64,000 bases of DNA from Pedobacter frigiditerrae (GTDB lineage: Bacteria > Bacteroidota > Bacteroidia > Sphingobacteriales > Sphingobacteriaceae): positions 124,001-188,000 of the forward strand of contig NZ_SJSK01000005.1 of the NCBI RefSeq assembly GCF_004331645.1, written 5' to 3'. The notes beneath the pieces were generated by a model. The model searched no databases. It worked only from the letters and a program-made list of their open reading frames with translations, and was not told where the DNA came from. A program made the position numbers and the translations under genes. Positions 27,084-36,642 of this stretch are shown here, one piece after another (positions within the stretch are counted from its first letter, which is position 1; each line of letters starts with the position of its first letter).

Positions 27084-28031
27084 TTACTGGGTTGGGTCAA
27101 CTTTATCAAAACCATTATTTGTAGCTGCATCATCAACCCATTGGCTCATGTTATCGAAGTAAACAACTTCTGTATCATTAGAACCTACATGGTCGCAACA
27201 ATCGTATGCATAAATACCATACTTTAAAGTAATAAATGATGTTAAGTTATCACTGCTCCAGGTACCGTAGCCCAAATTTATGTTCGATCTGCTTACTTGT
27301 GGCGTTGACCTATCGTAAACGGCCTGGCCATGCCATACCACCACTTTTCCATGGTTGGTATTTGAAGCTCTCCATTGAACCACTACTGGCTTCCATACGC
27401 CTTTAGTAATATTGGTAGCAACAACATGGGTGTAAGTTTCCACTCCGCAGCTCTTACGGCATGTTAGTGTTAGTGTACCGTTGCTCCATGTTAAATGCCA
27501 AACCCATGAGCGAGCACATCCTCCGGAAGAACCTTCATTAAACCCTTGTGCAATGATAGTGCTTCGGTCTGATGGGAAATCGGTAGGAATCATGTAAGCA
27601 AAACCCATCCAGCCATCTTTTTTGAAGTTTAAATCGCTTCGAACCTCCACACCTTTTCTAAATCGGTCGGCACTACAATCTTTCGAGCCTGCGTCCCAAA
27701 CACCTTGAGTCCAATAAAACTTTTGTACGTAATCTCCACCGTTATTATACTTGATAGAGGGAATCATCGTATGGATGTACGATGGAGAATAGATACTTTC
27801 CTGAAGATTGAATGGTTCCGCAGAGTTATCCTCGAATCCTGTTTCCTGATGTGAGGATGTGTTTAAATAAGTTGCATTTGCAGCCAAAACCATATCTGGC
27901 GCTAGTTTTGTTACTTGCTGACCTTCAGCATTTACCTGATTTTCAGTATCTTTGTGACAGGAATAAGTTCCCAATACACCAGCAATTGCCAGACTCAACA
28001 CTAAGATTTTTGTTAAGATCGATTTTTTCAT
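27084..28031 (-). CDS. Lipoprotein with heparin-lyase-I-like fold (PL13/PL20 type), copy 2
   Basis: A 315-residue lipoprotein (Cys25 in GTYSCHKD). The mature part is a beta-jelly-roll of the polysaccharide lyase group PF14099, which includes heparin lyase I (PL13) and glucuronan lyase (PL20). Recognisable phrases are GVEVRSDLNFKKDGWMGFAY, WVWHLTWSNGTLTLTCR and KVVVWHGQAVYD. It is a diverged paralog of the next gene upstream (28059-29018), from which it is separated by 27 nt. It probably cleaves uronic-acid-containing chains at the outer membrane, giving unsaturated products for the GH88 enzyme of this locus; the catalytic residues could not be assigned with certainty. Several Cys residues in the mature part suggest disulfides. 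Confidence 0.75.
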   Translation of the reverse strand: MKKSILTKILVLSLAIAGVLGTYSCHKDTENQVNAEGQQVTKLAPDMVLAANATYLNTSSHQETGFEDNSAEPFNLQESIYSPSYIHTMIPSIKYNNGGDYVQKFYWTQGVWDAGSKDCSADRFRKGVEVRSDLNFKKDGWMGFAYMIPTDFPSDRSTIIAQGFNEGSSGGCARSWVWHLTWSNGTLTLTCRKSCGVETYTHVVATNITKGVWKPVVVQWRASNTNHGKVVVWHGQAVYDRSTPQVSRSNINLGYGTWSSDNLTSFITLKYGIYAYDCCDHVGSNDTEVVYFDNMSQWVDDAATNNGFDKVDPTQ

Positions 28032-28058
28032 TTTATTTGCTTTAATTAATTTAATGAT

Positions 28059-29018
28059 TTAATAATTAGGTTGGTAGGGATTTACTTTCCGCCATGCGTC
28101 AGAAGGATTTCCGACCAACACACTTGGCATGTCCCAATACAGTACACGGGTTTCTCCGTTCGTATAATTAGCGTGATCATGACAATACATGCCGAATTTG
28201 ATAGGTGTACCGTTTTGCAGCGAATCCCCATTCCAGCAATCCTGTCCGATATTGATTCCGCTTATGGTGAATGTTGGATTTGACTGGTTTAACGTTGCAT
28301 CACCATGCCACACTTCTATCATACCGGTTCCATTTCTGGAATATCTTACATGTATCACCAAGGATTTCCAAAGATTAACCTGTGCATTGGCAATAAATTG
28401 TTTGGTAGAACCGCCAGCACCATACCTCCAGGTGAGATAAAGCTTACCATCTGATTCAATACCTAAATGCCAAGTCCAAGTATTTAAGGCAGTACATCCT
28501 GCGTTTACATTGTTGATTCCTTGCAAAATGATCGTGTTTTTATTGATAGGGAAATTGGTTCCTCCAGTAGGTAGATAATATGCCCCGCCAAACCACCCAT
28601 CTTCTTTGATAAAATTGGCATCCTGCGTAAGTTCTGCACCTTTGGTATTGCGAGTTGGTTCGCCCCCGCTCAAAAGCACATTGTTCTCACTCCAGATAAA
28701 CTTGGCGCTCCAAGTACCATCTTTGGCGCCCGCTCCAGATTGTATGCGCTGGACCTCATTACCATTGGTAGTGTTTCTTGGCCAAAACGGGTACAGCACA
28801 TTGTTTACCCTATTGGGATCTGAATTTGGGTTAGGGTCATTTACCGCAGTCTCAAAACTTGTTTCCTTTTCATTTGAATTGGTAAGTAATGAGTTAATTT
28901 CCAGGGATGGCCCTGAGGCCTTATCATACACTAGTGGTTCAGTTTTATAGCATGCAGCCAAAAACATGGGCATAGAAATGACCATAGCAAAGATTTTGCT
29001 TTTTAAATTCTTATTCAT
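28059..29018 (-). CDS. Lipoprotein with heparin-lyase-I-like fold (PL13/PL20 type), copy 1
   Basis: A 319-residue lipoprotein (Cys23 in FLAACYKT). Its jelly-roll domain parallels that of the following gene: KGAELTQDANFIKEDGWFGG, WTWHLGIESDGKLYLTWR and GMIEVWHGDATLN align by eye with the matching segments there. The shared pattern places both in the PF14099 lyase group. It is the first gene of its unit, but the operator and -7 box lie 271-292 nt upstream, leaving an unusually long leader. Probably a surface endolyase acting on acidic glycan; it could instead be a binding protein that kept the lyase fold. Confidence 0.75.
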   Translation of the reverse strand: MNKNLKSKIFAMVISMPMFLAACYKTEPLVYDKASGPSLEINSLLTNSNEKETSFETAVNDPNPNSDPNRVNNVLYPFWPRNTTNGNEVQRIQSGAGAKDGTWSAKFIWSENNVLLSGGEPTRNTKGAELTQDANFIKEDGWFGGAYYLPTGGTNFPINKNTIILQGINNVNAGCTALNTWTWHLGIESDGKLYLTWRYGAGGSTKQFIANAQVNLWKSLVIHVRYSRNGTGMIEVWHGDATLNQSNPTFTISGINIGQDCWNGDSLQNGTPIKFGMYCHDHANYTNGETRVLYWDMPSVLVGNPSDAWRKVNPYQPNY

Positions 29019-29288
29019 AATGAAATGTTTTTGCGCTAAAAAAAAGTTTTAGCTATTAAAGATTGTTTAATGATATCTTGGTTTTTCTACTTCTTCAGGA
29101 AGGTGACTTTTTAAAATGATTCCTACCATTGAAAAACAATATCAAAACCAATCTTTGCCAAGAAGAATAAAAGGGATTTACATTGCTTATTTGCAGAAGA
29201 CTATAGTCGTCAATAAATACGCTCTGTCTCTTCAGTGTTAAAGTGATTGTCATGACTGGTAATATTTGGTATAACAAGTATAAATAAC
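29019..29288 (-). other. Long untranslated leader of the lyase unit
   Basis: About 270 nt between the operator/-7 box and the first start codon. One 60-codon frame (29095-29277) is open here, but its composition is not protein-like and it is not reported as a gene. The stretch may hold a regulatory RNA element or simply be a long 5' leader; no riboswitch motif is recognised. Confidence 0.4.
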
Positions 29289-29310
29289 CTAAACCGATTT
29301 AGCAAATTTA
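29289..29310 (-). promoter_or_regulatory. LacI-type operator copy 3 with adjoining -7 box (before the lyase unit)
   Basis: CTAAACCGATTTAG on the plus strand (29289-29302), identical to copy 1. On the coding strand TAAATTTG (29303-29310) directly precedes it, an exact TAnnTTTG -7 element. The next 110 nt up to the GH2 stop hold only a short hairpin (CTCATT/AATGAG near 29345-29359) that may end the GH2 transcript. Confidence 0.8.
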
Positions 29311-29421
29311 TTTTCAATTACTTGTTAATCAGAAATAGCGGTTTCTCATTAACAATGAGTATGTTATGCGAAACGAAATTACAGGATGTTAAAGTTTATT
29401 GCAAAGATGGTGTAGTAACCT

Positions 29422-31278
29422 TCAATCCAAGTTATGATTGAACGATTTACCCTTATCCCATAATTGATGATGGATTGCCCTTAATTTTGAAGGTTGCATT
29501 TTTAATACTTTTCTATCATAGGTCATTAAACCATTTACTTCAATTTCCACATCAGTAGTCTGGGTATATACAGCCGCAGAAAGACCTTTCTCAATCAGAC
29601 TCTTTAACTGTTCGATGAACAAGGAATAATTTTTAAGCATCTCATCTGCATTGGTAAATGTTTTATATCCCCAATTTTTACCTTGCTGCCAGGTATGGCC
29701 GTCCAAGGGCAGGCCCAGGCCACCAAACTCACCCAGAACCAATGCTCTTTTAGATCCATAAATTTCAGGATCGGGCATGGCAGGTTCTGGATAGTTGTGA
29801 AGGTCTATCATATCTCCATCCAATGTAAAGTTCCCTCCGCTGGCACTATTTACCAGTCTTGACGGATCTTTTTGCTTCGTCCAGTTGGTAATTTCCTTAG
29901 TATTGAACTGACCCCATGCCTCATTAAAAGGTGTCCATACGTTGATGCAGGGAAAATTATACAAAGCATCGATTATTGCGTTCCATTCAGTTTTAAAACC
30001 CTTTTCAGATGCAGGAGAACGGTCTTTAAAAGTTGCTTTCCCGATTATACCCGGACGGCTTTCCCATTTATTGCCATTATCTCCACTGGGCATATCCTGC
30101 CAAACCAATAAGCCTATGCTATCGCAGTAATGATACCACCTGGCCGGCTCCACCTTGACATGTTTTCTGATCATGTTAAAGCCCATTTCCTTTGTTTTTT
30201 CGATATCGAATTTTAAAGCCTGATCTGTTGGTGCAGTATATAAACCATCTGGCCACCAACCCTGGTCTAAGGGACCGTACTGAAAAACAAATTTGTTGTT
30301 GAGCTGCATCCGCAATATCCCATCGAGACCTTTTTTCAGGGATGATTTTCGCATGGCAAAATAACTGGTTACTTCATCTATAACCTTATGGTTTCTGATA
30401 AGCCTAACTTTTAGGTGATATAAGAATGGATGATCTGTAGACCATAATTTTGGATTATTGATTTGCAGATCTGCTTCTATGCCAGCAGACACAATTTGTT
30501 TTGCTATTTCTGTTTTTCCATCTAATGCTATAACTTCAACTTTGTCATGTGGTAAGGCATTTTTAACGATGGTTTTAATTTTGACAAATTCCTGATCAAT
30601 ATCTGGTATATGCCGGGTAGCAGCAATATAAGAGGAGTCAACTGCTTCTATCCATACAGTTTGCCAAATACCCGTAACGGGTGTGTACCAAATTCCCTTC
30701 GGGTTTTTCACCTGTTTACCCCTGGCTTGATAGCCTTCATCTGTTGGGTCAAAAACACTTAAGACAATTTCCTGTTGACCTTTTTTTAGATATGGAGTGA
30801 TATTGAAAACAAAGGGATCATAACCACCTTCATGCTCTCCTGCTTTTTCATCATTGATGTATAGTCTTGTCTGCCAGTCCACCGCACCAAAATGAAGCAG
30901 GATATTTTTCCCCTGCATGTTTTCAGGAATGGTAAAGGATGTTTTATACCATAACAAACTATCTGTTCCTACAGTTTTGCCCACTCCAGACAATGCAGAT
31001 TCTATGGCAAATGGCACCAGTATTCTACCTTGAAACTTTTTAGGCTGATCATCATTTTTAGCATTGATGCTGTACTCCCAGAGTCCGTTCAGGTTTAACC
31101 AAGTGGGCCTTACCATTTGCGGCCGCGGATATTCCGGCAAAGTATGATCAGGATCTATATCCTTTGCCCAAGGCGTTTGAATTTTACCTTCGACAGGTTT
31201 CCAGCGGTTTTGTTGGGCCTGGCATAGTAGTGTAGCAAAAGTGAAAAAAGTGAAAAATATAGATCTGATGTTTTCCAT
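29422..31278 (-). CDS. Glycoside hydrolase family 2, secreted
   Basis: A 618-residue enzyme with a signal peptide (SIFFTFFTFATLLCQAQ). It has a sugar-binding jelly-roll (about 30-200), an immunoglobulin-like domain (about 205-310) and a TIM barrel (about 315-610). The acid/base is Glu453 in WTPFNEAWG and the nucleophile is probably Glu517 in VLGEFGGLG. It is shorter than classical LacZ, as in compact GH2 beta-galactosidases, beta-glucuronidases or mannosidases of Bacteroidota PULs; which sugar cannot be decided. Third gene of the GH3-esterase-GH2 unit, 3 nt after the esterase. Confidence 0.93.
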   Translation of the reverse strand: MENIRSIFFTFFTFATLLCQAQQNRWKPVEGKIQTPWAKDIDPDHTLPEYPRPQMVRPTWLNLNGLWEYSINAKNDDQPKKFQGRILVPFAIESALSGVGKTVGTDSLLWYKTSFTIPENMQGKNILLHFGAVDWQTRLYINDEKAGEHEGGYDPFVFNITPYLKKGQQEIVLSVFDPTDEGYQARGKQVKNPKGIWYTPVTGIWQTVWIEAVDSSYIAATRHIPDIDQEFVKIKTIVKNALPHDKVEVIALDGKTEIAKQIVSAGIEADLQINNPKLWSTDHPFLYHLKVRLIRNHKVIDEVTSYFAMRKSSLKKGLDGILRMQLNNKFVFQYGPLDQGWWPDGLYTAPTDQALKFDIEKTKEMGFNMIRKHVKVEPARWYHYCDSIGLLVWQDMPSGDNGNKWESRPGIIGKATFKDRSPASEKGFKTEWNAIIDALYNFPCINVWTPFNEAWGQFNTKEITNWTKQKDPSRLVNSASGGNFTLDGDMIDLHNYPEPAMPDPEIYGSKRALVLGEFGGLGLPLDGHTWQQGKNWGYKTFTNADEMLKNYSLFIEQLKSLIEKGLSAAVYTQTTDVEIEVNGLMTYDRKVLKMQPSKLRAIHHQLWDKGKSFNHNLD

Positions 31279-31281
31279 AAA

Positions 31282-32097
31282 TTAATTTTTGGTCATAATT
31301 TGTTTGCTGAAAAAATCAAAATGTGTTTTAACATTGTTTTTCCAGTAAGTAGCGGTATGTCCACCTGATTGGGAGGTATAGGTAGCAGGAATTTTTAGTT
31401 CTAGGCATTTTTCATACAACGCATCATTTGCAGAATGAAATTTATCTTCCGTTCCACAATCGAAAATGATCGGCTTTTTTAATGCAGCGTTATTTTCAAT
31501 TTTTTTTAGAACTGAATATCGGTGCCATAGTGAGTCTGCCTGTTGCAGATCTGCGCCAAGCAGAGCTGTTATTTTATAGTTTTTGGAGTTTCCTACACTT
31601 AGATCCACCACCCCGCTGGTACTCCCCGCACTTTTAAATAATTCTGGGCGTGCTAAAAACAAGGACAGGGCTCCATGGCCTCCCATACTTAAACCACTAA
31701 TAAAAATATCTTGGGCCTTGACTGCGTACCGCTTTTTAATGGAAGGATATAGTTCATCAAAAAAGAAAGATACATATTGCTTGTTCTTTTGTACCGGACT
31801 ATTCAGATACCAGCTATCCAACAATCCATCTGGACAAACTATGATAAATCCATAATCATTGGCATATTGCTGACAATCTATGATTTTGTTCCATGACTTA
31901 TAGTTTCCACTAAAGCCATGTAAAAGGTAAACTAAAGGATATTCTTTTGCCCTATCGTAAGACGACGGTTTAAAAACCCAGACAGAATCTGGCAATGGGA
32001 GGTTTTTACTTTCCATTACCAGTAAATCCTGAGCTTTCAATAAACCGGACATGAATAACAGGCAAGCAACAATTGATACCCTTCTCAACTTCATCAA
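31282..32097 (-). CDS. Esterase (esterase D / feruloyl esterase type), secreted
   Basis: A 271-residue alpha/beta hydrolase with a signal peptide ending LLKAQ. Motifs are YLLHGFSGNYKSW (oxyanion region), ISGLSMGGHGALSLF with nucleophile Ser137, DCGTEDKF for the acid and QSGGHTATYW for the catalytic His. These mark the putative esterase family PF00756, which contains feruloyl and acetyl esterases in PULs. The start codon overlaps the GH3 stop by 4 nt (ATGA), and the GH2 start follows 3 nt later, so the three are co-translated. It differs from the other esterase (21366), suggesting two kinds of ester substituent. Confidence 0.9.
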   Translation of the reverse strand: MMKLRRVSIVACLLFMSGLLKAQDLLVMESKNLPLPDSVWVFKPSSYDRAKEYPLVYLLHGFSGNYKSWNKIIDCQQYANDYGFIIVCPDGLLDSWYLNSPVQKNKQYVSFFFDELYPSIKKRYAVKAQDIFISGLSMGGHGALSLFLARPELFKSAGSTSGVVDLSVGNSKNYKITALLGADLQQADSLWHRYSVLKKIENNAALKKPIIFDCGTEDKFHSANDALYEKCLELKIPATYTSQSGGHTATYWKNNVKTHFDFFSKQIMTKN

Positions 32098-34694
32098 TTT
32101 TTAGTCGTTAATTCAAGCTTTTGTGATAAAACCTGTGTTGTTCTTGAAGTTGTTCCCTTTACGTTTGGTTGTTGCCCGCCAACAGCTATTTCAAAAGAAC
32201 CGCGTTCGGTAACTCTTACAACATCTTTAGTCAAGTGCGAAAAGCTTTTTGGGGTTAGCACAAAACTTACCTTTTGTTTTTCACCAGCCTTTAGATGAAC
32301 ACGACGGAATTGTTGCAAGCTATGGATAGGTAATACCAACGATGGTGTAAAATCCTTTATGTACACCTGCACCACTTCGTCACCGGCAACTTTTCCGGTA
32401 TTTTGCACCTCTATGGTTACGGTCACCTCTGCTCCCACTTTAGCAGTTTTTGGAATGGAAAGATTAGAATAGGTAAAATTGCTATAACTCAATCCGTAAC
32501 CAAAGGGATAAAGTGTTTCCCCTTCGAAATAACGATAGGTACGGCCTTTCATATTATAATCCGTGATATCTGGCAGGTCCTTATCAGATTTATAGACCGT
32601 AACCGGCATTCGACCTGCCGGATTATAATCGCCAAATAACACATCGGCAACTGCCGTTCCACCTTCTTCGCCAGGATACCATGCCTGTAGGATGGCAGGC
32701 AGATTTGCATTCTCCCAATTTACCGTTAGGGCGCTGCCACTCATCAGCACTAATACAATCGGCTTACCTGCCGAATGGAGCTTTTTTAATGTCTCTGTTT
32801 GTAATTCTGGCAGAAGGATGCTTTTGCGGTCATTGGTGCCGCCTTCTCCTTCCATTTGCGGGGAGATCCCTCCGGCGAACACTACCACGTCGTTCTTTCT
32901 CGCAGCTTCAACCAGTTCGTTCATTAAGCTGGGATTAACCCTTGCCCATTGAAAATGCAGCTCCGCAAAATCAACATTCTCAGTCACAAAATACTCCAGT
33001 TTAAAGTTGTGCAGTCCTTTTTTAAGGCTGATTTTTTTCTTTGTACCACCTTTTGGCCAATGGTCAATAATTAGTACGTCATCTAAAAACAGCCTGAATC
33101 CCGTTTCCCCAAGTATTCCCAAATTATAATCACCTTCACTTTCCACAAATAACTGACCGGTAAAACGGGCAGAGAAATTATCGTTAGTGATGTTATCTGC
33201 AGGTCCGTTGGTGGTGTAGTTGAAATCAATGTCCTTTTCAGTCTTAATTGCCTTAGGGGTACCCTTTAGAACTTGATTCTGAAAATACTCAGCTTTAATA
33301 CCTCCCTTGAATGCACTGGCAGGAATGGTATTGAAAGAAATCACGTTGCTTGTATAATCACAGCCTGGCAAATACGTAATGTTTGCTCTTGGCATTTTCT
33401 TCTTGATCCCATCCAATACGTTCACCATTGAGGAAGGAATTCCATTATAATTACCAAGTAAAACTTCATAGGCATTGGCATTGGGTCCAACTACTAATAT
33501 ATTTTTTGTGTTTTTGCTTAAGGGCAATGTGTGATCGTTATTTTTAAGCAATACCATACTTTGGCGGGCAGATTCAAGTGCCAGCTTACGATGTTCTGGC
33601 AAATCATAAGCATTGGCAGGTATTTTATTGTAAGGCACCAGGTCTGTTGGATCGAACATACCCAGTTTTATACGGGCTGTAAATAACCGCTTTACGCTGA
33701 TGTCGATTTCCTTTTCGGTAATTAGCCCTTTTTCGACCGCAGTAGTCAAACTTTTGTACGTGTTGCCACAATTGAGATCGCAACCTCCCTTGACAGCTAA
33801 TGCCGAAGCCTCCTCTGCTGTGGCCACAAGTTTGTGTGTTTTATATATATCTGCAACACCGTCACAATCTGACACGACATAGCCTTTGAAACCCCATTTA
33901 TCCCTTAAGACATCCTGTAATAAAAAAGGACTTGCAGTAGCCGCCTCGCCCATATATCTATTATAGGCAGACATGACCGACCATGCCTTGCCTTCTTTAA
34001 TACAAGCTTCAAATGCCGGAGCATAGGTATCCCAAAAATCGCGGGCACTGGTTTGGGCATCAAAGACATGGCGCAACGCCTCCGGGCCACTATGTACGGC
34101 ATAATGCTTAGGTGTAGCAACTGTTTTGAGATAGGTAGGATTATCGCCCTGTAATCCTTTTACAAATGCAACACCAAACCTGCCGGTCAAATATGGATCT
34201 TCTCCATAAGTTTCCTGCCCGCGTCCCCAACGTGGATCACGGAAAATATTGATATTTGGCGACCAAATGGTCAAGCCTTTATAGCGTTGACCATATTCTT
34301 TGTTTTGCAGCGCTTCATTATACTTTGCCCTGAATTCACTAGAAATGATGTCCGCTACCCGCTGGTGTAGACCGTCATTCCAGGTTGCACTTAGGCCTAT
34401 CGCCTGGGGAAAAACAGTTGCAATACCCGAACGGCAAATACCATGTAAACCCTCACTCCACCAGTTATAGGGTAAGATCCCCAGGCTATCAATGCCTGGG
34501 GCACCATTACACATCTGTGCTATCTTTTGCTCCAAGGTTAAGTGTGATACCAAATCATTGACCCGCTCTTCCACTGATAGATTGGGGTTCTGGAAATTAT
34601 ATTTATAATTCGGCTTATTTTGCGCATAGGTGTTTAATGAAATTAAACTTGCCAGTATTGAGCCGCAACAAAGTAATTTTATTTTAAAAATCAT
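32094..34694 (-). CDS. Glycoside hydrolase family 3 with inserted PA14 domain, secreted
   Basis: An 866-residue enzyme (signal peptide ending NTYAQ). The GH3 barrel has PNINIFRDPRWGRGQETYGE, VATPKHYAVHSGPE and nucleophile Asp276 in GYVVSDCDGVADIY. A PA14 carbohydrate-binding domain (about 460-585, FKGGIKAEYFQNQVLKG to AELHFQW) is inserted in the C-terminal GH3 domain, followed by a fibronectin-III-like domain. This layout is common in beta-xylosidases and beta-glucosidases of Bacteroidota; the PA14 shapes the active site. First gene of its unit, operator copy 4 lies 74 nt upstream. It is clearly different from the other GH3 (15457), which lacks PA14. Confidence 0.95.
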   Translation of the reverse strand: MIFKIKLLCCGSILASLISLNTYAQNKPNYKYNFQNPNLSVEERVNDLVSHLTLEQKIAQMCNGAPGIDSLGILPYNWWSEGLHGICRSGIATVFPQAIGLSATWNDGLHQRVADIISSEFRAKYNEALQNKEYGQRYKGLTIWSPNINIFRDPRWGRGQETYGEDPYLTGRFGVAFVKGLQGDNPTYLKTVATPKHYAVHSGPEALRHVFDAQTSARDFWDTYAPAFEACIKEGKAWSVMSAYNRYMGEAATASPFLLQDVLRDKWGFKGYVVSDCDGVADIYKTHKLVATAEEASALAVKGGCDLNCGNTYKSLTTAVEKGLITEKEIDISVKRLFTARIKLGMFDPTDLVPYNKIPANAYDLPEHRKLALESARQSMVLLKNNDHTLPLSKNTKNILVVGPNANAYEVLLGNYNGIPSSMVNVLDGIKKKMPRANITYLPGCDYTSNVISFNTIPASAFKGGIKAEYFQNQVLKGTPKAIKTEKDIDFNYTTNGPADNITNDNFSARFTGQLFVESEGDYNLGILGETGFRLFLDDVLIIDHWPKGGTKKKISLKKGLHNFKLEYFVTENVDFAELHFQWARVNPSLMNELVEAARKNDVVVFAGGISPQMEGEGGTNDRKSILLPELQTETLKKLHSAGKPIVLVLMSGSALTVNWENANLPAILQAWYPGEEGGTAVADVLFGDYNPAGRMPVTVYKSDKDLPDITDYNMKGRTYRYFEGETLYPFGYGLSYSNFTYSNLSIPKTAKVGAEVTVTIEVQNTGKVAGDEVVQVYIKDFTPSLVLPIHSLQQFRRVHLKAGEKQKVSFVLTPKSFSHLTKDVVRVTERGSFEIAVGGQQPNVKGTTSRTTQVLSQKLELTTKN

Positions 34695-34767
34695 GATTTT
34701 GTTTCTGATGTTTTGGAACGTATGGGTAAGGAAATTAATATTTGTACATCTAATTAATAAGGTTTTG

Positions 34768-34789
34768 ATAAATCGGTTTAGCTAATATA
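34768..34789 (-). promoter_or_regulatory. LacI-type operator copy 4 with adjoining -7-like box (before GH3-PA14)
   Basis: ATAAATCGGTTTAG on the plus strand (34768-34781), the same 14 bases as copy 2. On the coding strand it is preceded directly by TATATTAG (34782-34789), one base from TAnnTTTG. The 294-nt gap 34695-34988 holds nothing else recognisable; any terminator for the 15-gene unit upstream is not obvious. Confidence 0.75.
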
Positions 34790-34988
34790 TATTATTTTTT
34801 CTTTATACAAAATCCATATAAATACATTACAGTATATCCAGTTAATAAACTGGCAAGCCGAATACTGCTTTTATTAGTGACAAAGACTACTTAACACTTG
34901 TTAAAATTAATGAAAGGATAAAAAGTATAGTTCATAATTGATAAACCAGGAAAATTTTAAAAAAAACCATGATTGTACATCTTTCCCC

Positions 34989-36563
34989 CTACTTATCCTC
35001 CACCTCAAAAAAATCAAAATCAGCAAACCCCATTTTTACCGGTGCCAAATTAGGATTTACACAGGCAATTCCTATTTTTGCGCCTACCCAACGGCCTTTC
35101 GTGATTTTTAAACGCTGAGGAATTTCTGTAAAGTCTTTTCCGTTTAAACTGTAACTGTAGGAACAAGTTTGATCCGCATAGATATGGCCCTTTAACCAAA
35201 CCTGGTTTTGCTTAATAGCTACACCAAAAAGTTCTTTAGGCACAAAGCCGTCGGCTTTAAAGCCACTTTCAACTAAAGATAAGCGTAACTGACTTTTAAT
35301 CTGGCGCAGGCATAAAAAGGTATAATACTGGCCAAAAACGGTGATTCCAGCCATTTCACTTTCATCTGAAGGATTAAAAAACAATTTTGTAGTAAAAGTT
35401 TGTTCTGGTGCAGAAACCTTTTGCAAAAGCAGATTGCCTGCATACCATAAATTACCCAACTCTGTAGGTGAATTAGCAGCAAATAAACGTATAGAACCAG
35501 GTTTTGCTGATAATGAATACCAGGATGGATTGGAATTAGCCTGCCACTGCCATTGCAAACCTAGTTTGGCTGAGTTAAAATCATCAGAAGTTTGAGGCTT
35601 AGTTACGGGGTATGTTTTACCAACATTGGGCTTTTTAAACGTTTTTACCGGACTTCCGCAACCATCGCCATCGTCATCCATACCGATTACAGGCCAATCG
35701 TTCGTCAGCCACTTGCCTGGTTGCAGGTGAGCGATCCTGCCAAATGCGTCCCGATCCTGAAAGTGAATAAACCACCATTCTCCGGTCTGGGTATCTACAA
35801 AACCGCCTTGATGTGGGCCGTTAATATCTGTATCACCCTGATCTAAAACCTTCTTACTTTCGTAAGGGCCATAAATATTTTTTGACCTTAAAACGGTTTG
35901 CCAGCCCGTTGACACTCCTCCAGCGGGAGCAAAAATATAGTAGTAGCCGTTCCGTTTCATCAGTTTTAAGCCTTCTAATGTTGGGTTTTCTACTTTGTTC
36001 TGATATACAATTACACCATTATCCAACAGCTTTGTACCTTCTGTACTCATTTTATGAATTACCGCCAGGCCACCTGCCAGTTTGGAATGAGCTAAATAAG
36101 CGTTTCCGTCTTCATCCCAAAACGGACAAGGATCTTCCCATTGCGCAATGTCTGCAACATGAAATAATTCCCAGGGCCTTGCGGGGTCGGCAGTGCGAGC
36201 CATAAATAAGCCTTCATCCGGAGAGCATACATACACATAAAACATCCCTTTATGATACCTGATAGACGGAGCCCACGCACCTTTTCCATGCTTTGGTTTA
36301 TTATACCACGAGAAAGGAAGTTTTTGATACACATGGTTAATGATCTTCCAGTTTACCAAATCTTTGGAATGTAAAATAGGAATACCCGGAAATGCCGTAA
36401 AACTGGATGCAACCATATAATAATCGTCCTTTACACGGATCACATCCGGATCCGAATAATCGGCGAATAAAATTGGGTTTGTATACATGCCGTTTTCATC
36501 CTGAGCTTTCGATATGGTTAAAAGTAGAACAAAAATTAATGTAAGGAATAATTTTATTTTCAT
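34989..36563 (-). CDS. Glycoside hydrolase family 43, secreted
   Basis: A 524-residue enzyme. The start at 36563 gives a clean signal peptide (MKIKLFLTLIFVLLLTISKA); an upstream in-frame ATG at 36590 adds nine residues. The five-bladed beta-propeller shows the catalytic base Asp38 in ADYSDPDV, the pKa-modulating Asp in WEDPCPFWDEDG and the acid Glu in NPTLEGLKL. A C-terminal beta-sandwich (about 330-524, starting SDDFNSAKLGLQWQWQAN) is typical of the GH43_12-like group. Activity on alpha-L-arabinofuranose, beta-xylose or beta-galactose is possible. Last gene of the 15-gene operon, 79 nt after GH88. Confidence 0.92.
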   Translation of the reverse strand: MKIKLFLTLIFVLLLTISKAQDENGMYTNPILFADYSDPDVIRVKDDYYMVASSFTAFPGIPILHSKDLVNWKIINHVYQKLPFSWYNKPKHGKGAWAPSIRYHKGMFYVYVCSPDEGLFMARTADPARPWELFHVADIAQWEDPCPFWDEDGNAYLAHSKLAGGLAVIHKMSTEGTKLLDNGVIVYQNKVENPTLEGLKLMKRNGYYYIFAPAGGVSTGWQTVLRSKNIYGPYESKKVLDQGDTDINGPHQGGFVDTQTGEWWFIHFQDRDAFGRIAHLQPGKWLTNDWPVIGMDDDGDGCGSPVKTFKKPNVGKTYPVTKPQTSDDFNSAKLGLQWQWQANSNPSWYSLSAKPGSIRLFAANSPTELGNLWYAGNLLLQKVSAPEQTFTTKLFFNPSDESEMAGITVFGQYYTFLCLRQIKSQLRLSLVESGFKADGFVPKELFGVAIKQNQVWLKGHIYADQTCSYSYSLNGKDFTEIPQRLKITKGRWVGAKIGIACVNPNLAPVKMGFADFDFFEVEDK

Positions 36564-36642
36564 TCGAAAATAGATATGAGAAATAAACATAACTATAGAG
36601 CTGATTTATTTAACAAAAACCAAGAGTTATTTAATGTTTCAA

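Noticed and set aside
29095..29277. 60-codon frame just downstream of operator copy 3
   Set aside because: The start is well placed, but the amino-acid pattern looks random and there is no ribosome binding site or family resemblance. Treated as leader.
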